The notes under the pieces were generated by a model, which saw nothing but the letters and a program-made list of their open reading frames with translations, ran no database searches and was not told where the DNA came from. A stretch of DNA of 64,000 bases from Sitta carolinensis (taxonomy: Eukaryota; Chordata; Aves; Passeriformes; Sittidae), in the NCBI GenBank assembly GCA_032173965.1, contig CM063283.1, positions 15,790,501-15,854,500 on the forward strand, in the 5' to 3' direction. The stretch's first letter is position 1, and the number at the start of each line of letters is the position of its first letter. Both the position numbers and the translations under genes were made by a program. Below are positions 38,348 through 51,200 of this stretch, piece after piece.

Positions 38348-38565
38348 AACCAAAGAATCACGGAACTGTCATGGCTGGAAAAGTCCTCTCTAAGATCACT
38401 GAGTCCAACAATTAACCTAGTACTGCCAAGGCCATCACTAACCCATTGTCCCCAAATGACAAACTTTTAGAACATTTCTAGGGATCATGATTCTACCACT
38501 TCCCTAGGCAGTCTGTTCTAATGCTTATCACCACAAAGTCAGAGCTGATAATTTTAACTTCTATT
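38348..38565 (-). repeat. CR1 LINE 3' end
   Basis: AAGAATCACGGAACTGTCAT, AAGATCACTGAGTCCAACAA and CCACTTCCCTAGGCAGTCTG, in CR1 reverse order. A second copy starts almost immediately after it. Confidence 0.82.
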
Positions 38566-38577
38566 AGTGCTTAAGTT

Positions 38578-39180
38578 CATAGAATCACAGAATGGTTTGA
38601 ACTAGAAGTGACCATCACTGGTCATCCAGTTCCACTCTCCTGCCATGGGAGAGACACCTTCCACTAAACCAGGCTGCTTCAAGACCCATCCAACCCAGCC
38701 TTGATCACTTCCAGGCATGGGGCAGCCACAGCTTCTGTGGGCAACCTGTTCCACTGTTTTACAGGGAAGAATTTCTTCCTAATAACCCTTCCCTTCTGAC
38801 ACTGCGCCCACATTGCCCCTTGTCCTACCCCTCCATGTCTTTGGCCAAAGTTCTTCTACAGCTCTCTGAGAGCCCCTTTATGCACGAACGGGGGCTCTAA
38901 GGTCTCCTTGAAGCCTTCTCTTTTCCAGGCTGAACATCCCCACCTTTCCTAGTCTAAATGCAGAGGGGTTCCAGCCCTCAGAGCCTCTATGTGGCCTCCT
39001 CTGGACTTCCCAGGTCTGCATCTTTGTGGGGACTCCAGAGCTGAAGGCAGCAGTGCAGGCAAGGCTTCACAACAAAGGGGCCAGATGACCACCCTTGAGC
39101 TGCTGCCACACTGTAGGATCAGCCCAGGATGCATCCTCCTGTGTACTATTGTATGCGACAACCTGGGCTAGTACCTTGGG
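38578..39180 (-). repeat. CR1 LINE 3' region, about 600 bp
   Basis: ATAGAATCACAGAATGGTTT through ACTTCCAGGCATGGGGCAGC, GGGCAACCTGTTCCACTGTT and CTTTTCCAGGCTGAACATCC to TAGGATCAGCCCAGGATGCA. It is one of the two longest CR1 copies in the window. Confidence 0.9.
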
Positions 39181-39976
39181 CAAGAGCTGACATCAGACAA
39201 AAATTCCCCTTTCATAGACTGGTGATCAATAGCAAAAGGATAATGTTCAGTGTCAATCTCATGTTAGGCTTTAATTAATAGTACTTCTTCCAGCACAGCC
39301 AAGAATTCAGCAGAGCTGATCCAACCTTGCAGTATGGAAAATCACAGGATATTCATTTTTGCAGGAATGGAGCCTTGTTTGAAATAACTCTCTCACCTCC
39401 GTGTTAGGGGGATTTTCAGTCTGCAGCTACACTTCGATCTAAAAGCTAATAACCAAAAATAGTTTCTTCCAAACTCTGCAAGAACTGAAAAACTGACCTC
39501 CTCTAGTTCATGGAATCCTCAAAGTCATTGATTCCAATAACTTTTCACAATTAGTTATAAGTGGGAAAAGCTTTTCTTGCTATGCATTTCCAGAGAAGTC
39601 ACCAGAAACATAATCTTAGTGTCAGCTAGCAGAAAACAGAGATACAAATCAATCCTACTAGGGGTGAGGAAAAGGGGAAGCAAGAAACACACAAGATTTA
39701 TCTTCCTGAGCAAGAGACTTTCAAATTCCATTGGCCAAGCCTGAAAATAGCCAAGAATAAGTTTGGCTTTCACCTTGGAGAACAGCACTGTCAAGCTGTG
39801 AAAGCCAGCCAGCACTGACTGATCACTTCCATGGTTCACAGGCCAGACCCGGCCCAAAAACAACAGGTTAAACCCTCCCTTGTTACTGGAAGAGCCTACA
39901 TGAACTTTTCAGCACTGGGAGCTATTTCTAGAGCACTTTACACATCCAGTAGTAGAAGTCTGAGGACTCTGACAAG

Positions 39977-40250
39977 AATAATCACAGAGTGGTTTGAGTT
40001 GGAAATGACCTTAAAGCTCATCTCATTCTGACTCCACTGCAGGGACACTTTCCACTAAACCAATTTTCTGGCCTGAACACTTCCAAGGATGAGGCAGCAA
40101 GAGCTTCTTTGGGCAGCCTGTGTGTGTGCACCAGGGCCTCACCACCCTCACAAGGAAGAATTTCTTCCCAATACCAAATCTAAATCTCTCCTCTATTAGG
40201 TTTATTGCCTATTTATAGAAGTTACTATTTGGCCTTTGTCCAATCACTAA
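39977..40250 (-). repeat. CR1 LINE 3' end
   Basis: AATCACAGAGTGGTTTGAGT, GACACTTTCCACTAAACCAA and CAAGGAAGAATTTCTTCCCA. Confidence 0.85.
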
Positions 40251-40561
40251 ACACTCTCTATAGAAAGTCACTTTTTTATGAAGCTCCCTTTTAATTACTG
40301 AAAGGGGCTGGAAGGTTTCTTCACCTGAGGACCAGGGATGCAATCCAACATTTTCTGTTCTAGGCAGCAACAAAACCCAAAGGAATCTGCTGTAAGAAGC
40401 AATAGGGCAAGCTCTTTCTGTATCTGCTCAGTGAAGGAAGTCCACAGATGGAGGCTGCCTCAGCTCCTTGGACACTCCCCGGCAAAACTCCAACCTTAAG
40501 CCACAAAGATTTGCTAAAAACTATCCTGGCTGCCCCATGGAGGGAGAATGCAGATGGTGCA

Positions 40562-40640
40562 ACAGAATCATTAAGGTTGGAAAAGACTTTTAAGATTAAG
40601 TCCAACCCTTAACCTAACTCTTCCAGGTCTACCACTACAC
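40562..40640 (-). repeat. CR1 LINE 3' tail, short
   Basis: CAGAATCATTAAGGTTGGAA and AGTCCAACCCTTAACCTAAC. Confidence 0.72.
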
Positions 40641-40810
40641 ACTTCCAGAGATGGTGATTTTGGTGCGAGTCTGCTTTTGTAGAAACAAACTATTTTTTTT
40701 TCACCACAGGAAAAAAAGCACAACTGCAATCATAAAAACTACTGCTGTAATACCAGCCACAAACCCTGCAACACTGAAGGGACCAAAGTAGCCCACTATT
40801 TTTGCCCAAG

Positions 40811-42057
40811 TTTATTTCTAGAAATTTGTACAAAAATTGAGACTCTGTAATACAATAATCTATCAAATATGACAAATGAACATTTGTCTTTAGAGGCAAG
40901 ATTCCAGGAATGTGAAGTACCATCCTCTTGCATTGAAGAAAGGCACATTTTAGAGCTCAAGATACACTCAACTGAATGGTTAAAAAGGCAGGTCAGACAT
41001 GCAAGTAGTGCAGTGTTTCAGCTTTATACATAAACAAATTGTACTCAGTAAATTTCACTACAAGCAGTGTTAACATCCATGTAAACATTTTATAAATACT
41101 TTCAAAAGTAGCTCACTTTAGAACCTGTGCGTGCAAAGGCTACTCCTTTACATTCACTGGATGGAGTAATTAGAAGCCATCTTCAGGCCAGAAGTTACTT
41201 CTAGATTTCCCCAAATACTTTTGGGATCCAAAGCACTTGCATCAATAGTCTCACTGCATTTTTCCCCTACGGGCTACCCTAAAGGTCTGCAACACCAAGG
41301 CTACATGACTGCACCATCCCACTGATCCTAGAGCTTATCCTTGGAGTTTCAAGGCTATGAAGAATTCCCATATTTCCAAGCCTCTGTGCAAGCAGCACCT
41401 GGGACATACCTGCTAGTTCTAAACTGACGTTTCAAATACAGTGGTGAATTTACAGCCACAAAAACATCCACTACGCTACGGATCAAGGTTCATCTGACTC
41501 TTCCCACTTGGTTTCCTCCACCATCCAGCATAGATGCCACACCAGGGGGGTTGGCAGCCCAACTGTACTCCAGAAAGGGCTTTTCCAAAGAAGAAATACC
41601 CTTGTGCTACATAAGCATGTCTCAACAGGGCTCTTGTGCAACACACTTGTAAAACTGCCATGCTGCTCAGATCCATCTGTTGCTTTTTAGGTTGAAAACT
41701 TACTCTCCCAAAATTGGTTGTGTTAGTGGCTACAGTAGCTTTAGGAATTTTTCTAATCCATTGCTAGTGATCCAACAGCATTATATAGCAGATTACAAAG
41801 GCAATCATTTAACTCATCCAAATCCTCACAGCAATGGGGAGTTGTGCTTTTTTTTTTTATAAAAAGATGTTTGTAATAGGATTTCTCTAAAGCAAAGTCT
41901 TTCTTTATTATTTCTTAAAGTGGCCTAGCAATACTTTAAACACTTGCTCTGAAGGATACATACACCCACACATGCTTTCAAGTACACAATGACAACTTGG
42001 ACTCCTGGAAAAGATGTGTTGATTCTGAGAGAAGAAGGTGCTGCTGAGCCAGTGCAT
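40811..42057 (-). other. DGAT2: DGAT2 3' UTR and candidate poly(A) signals
   Basis: No stop-free conserved frame follows the TGA. An AATAAA on the minus strand lies at 41904-41909, about 150 nt past the stop. Another lies at 40811-40816, which would give a UTR of about 1.2 kb, closer to the length known for mammalian DGAT2. The interval is free of CR1, which fits a transcribed region under some constraint. The true 3' end cannot be chosen from sequence alone. Confidence 0.5.
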
Positions 42058-42212
42058 TCAGTTGACTTCCAAGACCTCAGTCTCCGGCAGGCCAAATTTG
42101 CTCTTGTATTTGTCAAAAAGTTTGATCAGGGAGTCCACATACATGCTATGGTACAAGTCCACATCCTTCTGGGATGGATTATCGATTTTGGGGATGGTGA
42201 TGGGCTCTCCAA
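42058..42212 (-). CDS. DGAT2: DGAT2 coding exon 8 with stop codon
   Basis: It is 155 bp from acceptor TATCAG|TTGGAG to the TGA at 42058-42060. It encodes GEPITIPKIDNPSQKDVD, then YHSMYVDSLIKLFDK and the C-terminus FGLPETEVLEVN. Confidence 0.97.
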
Positions 42213-45200
42213 CTGATAAAAAAGGAACAAATCCATGTTAGCTCAAATGCTCCTACAACCTGGATATTTGTCCTCTATGGACACAGCTATGGTGGTTCAG
42301 CACATCCATTCTGGCACAGCACAGTTTGCCATTATAGCAGAGATTTGCCTGGTTCCTCCCAGTTTTACCAGGCTCTGAAGCACAACTGTCCCACAAAAAG
42401 GACACACTTCACATCTGCAGGAATACCAGATTTGCTTTAGCTACACAAATGCCTCTACTGTTCAAGGTAGCTAGGAAGGTCCCCTTTTGTTTATAGCAGA
42501 GTAGTAAATCCCTCCTCAATAACAGGAGCCTTATTAAAAGACTCAAATGCAAGTTTTAGGGTTGGCATTAATATTCAACTGTCAGACATGCATCTCACTG
42601 TAGCATAGGGGGCCAGGTTGCTTCTGACTTTAGCTATCCAAGGCCAAAGAAAGTAGAGCTACAGCCATTTCCCCCCAGAAAGAGCTCTCTTGCAAAACTG
42701 CCTGGAAGCAGAACATTGATTGAAGGCTTGTAACCTCTGGAAGCTCTTCTAGCTCTCTCTCAATTTTGCTGGAAGGTTTTATATAGAAGGGAAAGGCATT
42801 TTATAGTGAAAATTCCAAGACCAAACTACAGCACAGACTCAAGTATTCTGCTACAGAAATACACAGCATGTTTATACCAAAACCTTACCAACAGTAGTGA
42901 TGGGCTTGGAGTAAGGTAACAACCCCCAGGTGTTGGAGGAAAAGAGGCCACGGCCATGAAAGATGCATGGAGCAAAGCCAATGTGCTTCTGGAACTTCTT
43001 CTGAACCCATCTTCCCCAGGAACCCTCTTCAAAGATCACCTGTTTGTACACTTCATTCTCCCCAAAGGAGTAGACAGGAACCAAGTCCGCTCTAGAAAAA
43101 CAGAAAGATTCAGAACCCCACCCCTGGACTGTGGCTCATATGACAGCCCCACACCTGCTGCTGTGTGTTCTACAAGGCTGCACAGTTGCTGGTACCATTT
43201 CCCAGACCTTTTTTTGAGGCACAAGGTATTGACATAAGCTAGCCAGATTTGGCATGGCATAATAGATATGAAAGCATACAAGAGAACTGTATTGACAATG
43301 GGCCTGTGGAACATCGTGCAGTCAGGCAATGGACATGCTTCCATATGTACTCAACTCTATTTAGGATGGCTATCTCCTTTCAGACACATGAGGATCAGGG
43401 GGACTGCACAGGTCATCACCCCATACTGACACTGCCTCTCCCTGCCCTGGAAGCCTCCTGCTGTCCCAGGCAAACCTCTACGTCTGTACCTGGCTCAGAG
43501 GCAGAAGCCAAAGGACACTCACGTCTGATGCTCTGCGCAAACACCCATATAACACAGAAAAACTGCAGGAAGGAGAATCCCTCAGCTGATTCAGGGAACA
43601 GAATCACAGAATGGTTTGGGCTGGAGGGGTCTTTAAAGGCCATCTAGCCCTATCCCCTTGCACTGAGCAGAGACATCTTCACGTAGATCAATTTGTTCAC
43701 ATGAAAGCACCTTCCACATGGTAGCAGTACTGCTTCAGCATTGAGGTTGCCCCTTACCCATGCCGTAGAGCCAGTTTCACAAATCCTTTCCGGTTCTTCA
43801 ATGTCACGGAGTTCTTCCCCGGGGTGCAGTTCAGAGACTCTGCTGCCCCTCCAACCACTATAATGATGGCATTGCCACTGCCATTCTTGGACAAGATGTA
43901 GTCTATGCTGTCACGGTTCACAGGACATATACCTGGATTAAGGAGACATATACAAGGGTCACAATACAGGATTGGCTGGTGACTTCAGAATCTTCTCATA
44001 CTTACAGCACAATGTTTATGCCTCGACTGCAAGTTGAGTTGTCCAACCTCCCTGTCAGAGAGGGTGGTATTAGAAGGCAACCTTAAACAAGCAGTTCATA
44101 GACCTGCCAGCACTAGACTTGGTCATAAACTCCACAAACATCAGCTTTCAAAAATTTTCCCTTTACCAAAAGACTTCAGCAATGATTTTCTATACCTAGT
44201 GATATCAAAGGCACTGGTGTCAGACATCCTCCCTCCATGTAAACGTTATAGTAGGATTTGGTTTACCTTTAGTGAGGAAAAAAGCCATTGTGTTATTTTG
44301 ATGGATGACAGTTGAATATTTATCAATTCCTCAACAAAATTAGGTAGTGGAATAGATGTGGGAAAATACTTTAGTGATATAAAAAGAATAAATGGACAAA
44401 CTTTTAAAACAGATATGAAATAATATGAAGCTCTTGCAATTTATGGGACAGTGTGTTTACATAAGTCCATACTCTGAGGAAAGTGTCTGTGAAGGTCTTT
44501 CCCTCTATTCCACACCAGAAAGAGCAGGACTTACCTTTAGTAAGCAATCTCTGCCCTAAAGCACCAGTTCCCACTCCAGGGAAATGAAAACCCCAAAGAC
44601 ACTTTTAATTTCCTCTGTATTGTTTTAAAAATGTGAAGAAATTTGATTGTCTGCTCTTTAAACTCTTGTTTTTAATCCTATAATTGGTGTCCAAGCCTGC
44701 TCCTGCCTCACTTTTTTGGCCAGAATAAGCCAAGGAGAAGTGGGATGCCATCAGTTACATTCCCATCACACAACACATCTGATCTGAGTACTTTAGGTTA
44801 TTGCCCTATTACACTCATGGCATCAATTGATTGAGCTAAGAACTAAATGATGAACAAGCCCTACGGGGACAAGTCTCCTAGCCTTGATGTCTATCTGGCA
44901 TCAGGGTCATCACCTAACCCAGCTCCAGATAAGAACAGAGACAGATCAGCTGGAATTGAGGATGAAGAATTAGTTTACACAGTTACATCTCTCTAACTGT
45001 TTTTCCTGTGAAAGGTTCAGGCTATACTCACTGCTCCAACTTTCAACTTTGTCTTTTCTCCACACCAAGGCTCATGCTGGCTACACGGGCCTGGCAACAG
45101 ATTTACGCTCAGCTCTTTCAACCTTGTTAGCAGCAAGAGATTACTGCTGTTCACAGCACCAAATAGTTCCTCCAGAAAATGCAATGGGACATGGAGACAA

Positions 45201-48200
45201 GTGGCAATAGATAAATTCTGCTCTTTAGCACATTCACACAGTATGTAGGATTTTCTGGTCATCCCCTCATACCTTATAGGATCTCTGCGGTACCTTAATA
45301 TCTAGTAAACTGTAAAATTAAGAATTTGTACTAGTTAAAAACCAACTATGTGTACTGGTACAGTGTTAGGATTTGTTATAATTCCACGTGGAAATGGTTT
45401 GTCCACAGAAGGATTGAGGGAATTATCAGCATTTTCCAAGTGATCAACACCCTTAAGTTCAAGTATACTAAAGTGAAGAGAAATTATGGCTTTCAGAAGG
45501 TTAACTTCATCACACCTGTAGTCTTGCTTAGATCCTAGGAACAGAGGAAGCACAGTTTTCCTCTGGTTTAAGCACAATGCTCAGGGACAGCCAAGCCAGC
45601 AATGATGTTGCTACTGCCTACTCCCATGTTCCTTCCAAAAAGGAGAGAGCGGCTCTGGCTGGCCACAAGACTTGTCTGCCAGTCATACTGAACAGATTGA
45701 AGCTGTTTTTTTAAATAAAAAAGGCTGCATGGAAACTTAAGCAACACAACTAAGTTTACAGATGTCACAGACTGGAAAGCAGATCCCAACCTCTCATGTC
45801 CTGTGAATTCCCAAATTATGGGCTTCACACAGCAACTAACAACAGTACAGGAAGATAAAAACCAGCTTGAGATACTGCCCTTTCTAGATAGGGACAAACA
45901 CCTTTTCTGCATGAGATCCAGTTAGTTTTCCTCTCCCTCAGTTAAGACAGTAATCTCAGAAATAGTTTATTCTAACAGAGTGAGGTACAGCTACTCCTAT
46001 TGTCTTCTCAGCCATGGTACTTATAGAGATATGTGTTTTAAAGTAATTTATTGATGAATCAGTTCCAGAAACAGAAAACAGGTTACTGGATTGTTCAATT
46101 CACAATCTTTAAGCGTTACTCCCTCACATCTATGTAACTGACAAGTGTCCTCACTCCAAAAAGGAACCTCAGGCCATGCAAAGACACTTTATTAGTATTG
46201 CAAACACTGCTTCCTCTGCCCAGTCATAACTTAAAAGCCCTCCAGCATTAAAATCCTGGGCTACATTAAGACAGACCTATTAACATAATTCAGCACACTT
46301 ATATCACTGCATAATCCATGTGCTCCATCTACAGGAATACATTCAGGTAAGGAGCTCTCAGAACAGCTGGTATCATGCAATACTTCAGACTCTTTATCCA
46401 GGCAGCTGGCAGTGTGATTGGGTAGACACAGCATCCACCACCACCACAAAACACAGACAAGTCTTGTGGTAATGTGCCCAGGAGCTGAGCTGGCCACAAC
46501 TACTCAGTATTTTCAGTCAGTGCAACTTCTTCCTGTACCTTCTTATCACAGTAGAGCTCTCATTAGGGGTAGAAATTAGCCAAGACTCAGAGATTTAACA
46601 ACATGGAAATGGTAACAGTTTCTTCTTCTTTATAATTTAGCCATCCTGACTGATTACAGCAAGCTACCACTGTAGGGTCCAGTTGCAGACTCTTAGGTTA
46701 TTTCCTAATAGACTGTGTCTGCAAGTATTAAGTATTAACTTGCAGACTCTGAACACAGGCCCTCAACTATGACTGCAGGTTCCAACAGCAGACTCTAACT
46801 CCATCAGACCCAGACTGACCTCAGAAGATTTTTTTGCCACCAGTAACTCTTTGTTGTTTTGTTCATCTTTCTGCTCCCCGGACCTTTCCCTCTTCCTCAG
46901 GGCTCCTCTACCTTCTCAAGGCTCTCTTCCTCAAACTTCCTCAAAGGGTTCCTCTTCATCAAAAGTCTCCTAGACGAGGGACCAGCCAACCCACCCCTTT
47001 TATCTCACTACCTTTATTAGTTACAGCTGCAACCCATTAAGAGCAAGGCTGTTCCTCTTATTTGGTAATCAGTACAACTGTGACTTATCAGGGCCAAGGT
47101 TGCCTGTAATCCCTTCTTTCACACCACACCTTCTCACAATAACTAGGACAATTTGATTCCATATCTCCACCTTCCACAACTACAGTTGTCAAATATCTTT
47201 ACTATGCTTTTGGGTAAGAGTTTCCTAGAGTTAAGGACAAACACAGAGGAGCAGCTGTAGCTCAAACTAGTCATATTCAGAGAATCACAGAACGGTTTGG
47301 GTTGGAAGGGACCTTTAAAGATCATGCAGTTCCAACCCTCTGCAAGGGACAGGAGCACCTTCCACTAGACCAGATTTCTCATTTATTCACAGTTTCCTCT
47401 TGACAGCTATATGAAAGCAATGTTTGGGTGATGCTACCAGCAGGAAGTGGCTACATGAGCTTCCAACACAGCTTTTCACTTGAAACAGGTGAAGACAGCT
47501 CAGAGCCAAGAGCATGAACAGAAATGGCACAGTGTGATTGTGCTTACCACCAGACATTAAGTAGTCCCTCAATATGGGCATCCTGAAGTTCCCGGCCAGG
47601 GTAGCAAGGTATGGTCGGATCCCAGGGAATTTCTGGCTGACACCCGTGGCCTCTGTGCTGAAGTTGCAAAAGGCACCCAAGCCCATGATGCCATGTGGAT
47701 GGTACCCAAAAATGTAATTCCTGGTGGTCAGCAGATTGTGGGTTTTAACCAGCTAGGAAAGAAAAAAAAGCTCAATTGAAGATAGATATTTTAAGGTAGT
47801 AAATAAAAATGGGAAAAGCAAAAAAAAGTCATATCCCCCAGGTTTTGTCTCTCTTCCCACCAGGGAGAACAGCCTAAGAGCTCATGTATGGGCTCACCTG
47901 GATTTCAGAGGCTCTCATAGGAGCAACCATTTAGACTTCAGTTTCCTGAGCAAAGGGAGCAGGATAAACAGGCTGATCTCAGGTACAAGAAGGAATAGGG
48001 CGTGGGTTACTGCAGCCTGAGCCTTTTGCTTCTGTACTCCTTCCTAAGGAATTCTTACACACCTCTTGCCCAAGCCAACCAAATTCTTCAGTCCTGTAGA
48101 CACAGCTACACCTCCTTACAGGCCCTCTCCCAGCACATTAGTGGCTCACATCCCAGTATGAGGGTGAAAGAACATAAACATCACTGTCTCATAGCAGAAG

Positions 48201-51200
48201 CAAGTTCACTTAACGCCTGAAGAAAAAGAGCCAACCAGTTAATAGGCCTGTAGGCCACCTTCCAAGTGGGAAAATGCACAGAAGGGTGGGAACCACTGCA
48301 AACTATCCCTCCTCCTTTCAAGAGTTTCTGCCGTGGCCTACATGCCAAAGGGTCAACAAGACACCTCAAGCCATTTCTGATTCCTGCAGGGCATGCTCTA
48401 GGACTTGTGATCATATTGTTTTCAGGCTGTGCAATGTTCCTAACCATTTGGTTCTCTGTTTGCACAATATGGACTCTCCACAGCTGTCTTAGCTAGCACA
48501 GAACAACCCATTCCCTGGTAAAACTACTGCCACAGGGGGCTTTTATGATGCTGTAAGTAGCAGCAGCATCCCAATGTGTCAGAACATCTTCCCTGGGCCT
48601 CATTCTTCTGAAGAAGCACACAGCACAAACACAATAGGGCTGCTGCATTATCCTACAAAAACAGAGATCAAATTTAATTTTTCTCCATATGTTGGAATAG
48701 TTAGTGCTGGAAGACCCTAAGGATCATCCAATTCCAAAGTTCTGCCATGGGCAGAGACACCTTCCTTTAGACCAGGTGGCTCTAAACCCTGTCCATCCTG
48801 GCCTTGAACACTTCCAGGGATGGGGCACCCACAACTTCTGTGGGCAACCTGTGCCAGGACCTCACTACCCTAAGAGTCAATAATCTCTTCCTAATATCTA
48901 ATCTAAACATCTCTCCTTTTCAGGCTGCAACGGTGCCACTTTTTGCCAACTGCAACACCCCAGCAACTCTCGGACCTACAAGCTGAAGCTTTGGCACCCC
49001 ATCCCTCAAACTGTATTATGCAAAGGCCACTCTGCATCGATTCCCATAGGAAAAAAAACCCCACAGATTTCCAAGATGTCACACTGGCATTACCCACCCC
49101 GCTGCCTTGGACAGGAAGTGTTTTGGCACTATGAAAGTTCATTCTGTTGGATCATGCTACGGGGAGCTGAAGTACCATTGTGACACACTAAAGCAGCATG
49201 CCCAGAAACTTGATTCCCTCCTCCCCGTTCTCAGCTTTGCCCCTAGATGAAGGTACAGCTCCTGTGCTATTTAAAACAGCAGCTGTGATATATGCTTGAT
49301 GCAGCAGCAGGTTCCACAGGTTGACTGGCCCTCTTCACAATTTCCTCTGGCTTTGAAGTCATGTAGAGCTCCAGGAAGAGGATACAGAGTTGTGGTTGCA
49401 AGAGCTCAGCAGAGCCCCATTGCCTATATCACACCAAGTCACCCTTTCATCCCCTTTCCCCTCTTTTTCAATTAGTAAATGACTTTGCTTTCACTTCCCA
49501 GGTAGAACAGCTGTCCCCTTGATCAGTTACAAGAAATAGGGATCACAGACCAAAAACCAATCTCCAGGAAAACAGCAGTGATATGGTAAGCAACTCCTCC
49601 ATCAGTTCTTGCTCAGTTGTAGAGAGACTTCTACAACAGGCTATCCAGGGTAGCAGTGGACTCCCCAACCCTGGAGGGATTTAAAAGCTTTGTGGATGTG
49701 GCACCTGGGCATGTAGGTTAGTAGTGGCCTTAGCACTTCTGGCAGAATAATTTGACTTTATGATCTTATGGGACTTTTCCAACCTAGACAATATTCTGAC
49801 TTTTTGACTACAGGCCTGGTAAATACAGACACATGGCTTGGCTAGACAAACAACAGAGGCTCCTTCCTTAAAGCTTCTGTCAGAGCAAGGTGGTGATTTC
49901 CAAGCTCTATCTCTCACCTACACCAAGCACAGCTCCTTTTATAGGAAAGACAGCTGAAAGAAGGTTTGTCCTTGTAATTCTGGAGCATGAGACACCTGCA
50001 TGTTGAGTTTGGCAGAGCCACACATATAGAAGACATGCCGTTCTCTTGCTCCAGTCCCTCCACCACATGCCCTTGCACCCCTGACACCCTGATCCCCATG
50101 GTGCCCATTGCTTGGATACCTCATAGGAGCCCCAGCCAAACTGCAGCCTTATCACTGTGGCTGTTTTCCAAGAGCCCCTGTTATGGAGCCATAGGGTTAG
50201 CAATACCCATGACAATCAATCACCCACGTCACTGCAGGAGTTGACAAGGGGTATGCAGGGGTCCAACTAACAAATGGCTGAGATTTAGCCTGGTATTCAT
50301 ACATATGTGTTTTTCCCCTGTTTGTACCATATAGGCTGCCACTGCCCTCTACACCTGTCCCAAAACACAGGAGCTCACAGAAGGTAAACATGGAGGGTGC
50401 AGGTGTGGGTCATTCTGTCCTCCCAGGTAAGGAGTGACAGGACAAGAGGACACAGCCTCAAGTAGCACCAGGGGAGGTTTAGATTAGGTAGTAGGGAAAA
50501 ATTACCCAAAAGGTACTGGAATAGCTGGACTCAATCTTCAAGGTCTTTTCCAACTTTAGTGATTCTATGTGTTCTTCCACCCAAGTCAAGCCAGAGAACC
50601 TAAGACCAACAGACATCAGAAACGGCTGGGCATTTCTCTGCAAGTGAAGGTCCTGAATGTGCTAATGCACAAACTCAACCCAAGGAGGGTCTGACCTGCC
50701 AATACCTTCATCTCTCCCTAAATTTAATCCAGAAGCAGGAATTTTTGAAGAGTGTAAATCATGGATTTCTAGACTCAAGCAAGAGTGAAGACAGTGAAGT
50801 GCACAAGATGGGGCTTTAGAACTAGAATGCATTTAAAGGTCCCTTGCAGCCCAAACCATTCTGATTCCATGCATCCCTTCAGGAGGCTGATCACTCACTG
50901 CTGGTTCTTTGAATCCCTTCCCTTGAGAAGCAATGTTATCAGGTTGCCCCAAGGAATTGCTGTAGCTGTCACTTAAGCAACACTACTGCAACTCTGTTCT
51001 GAACCTCCAACCAGTTTTCCCTTTTGCCTTCAAAGTCTTCTCCAGTCCCACACAGCTCTCTGGAGCCTCAGTGCTCCCATGATGAGGCAGAGTCAGCACA
51101 TCCCTGCTGCCTCTCAGCCAGACAACCACTACTGGGAGTGAAGCGGAACCTTCACCCCATTGCACTAACACACCCGTTCCCAGCTGCTGTTAGAGACCAA

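Larger units (their letters stand above)
30421..42057. other. Intergenic region between UVRAG and DGAT2
   Basis: It is filled by a degenerate minisatellite, CR1 fragments in both orientations and solo LTR copy 3. The spans 32160-33210, 33490-34950, 35350-36220, 36420-37300 and 40650-40810 hold no element I recognise. The part next to DGAT2 is its 3' UTR. An AATAAA on the plus strand at about 32529 could end a transcript diverging from the UVRAG promoter, but nothing else supports one. Confidence 0.6.

Noticed and set aside
39505..39550. CR1-tail-like text (TCATGGAATCCTCAAAGTCA)
   Set aside because: Too short and diverged to call.
40701..40811. Hydrophobic 36-codon minus-strand frame ending at a TGA, resembling a membrane segment
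   Set aside because: It is T-rich, has a stop directly upstream and no good acceptor to join it to another exon, and it lies at the end of the likely DGAT2 3' UTR.
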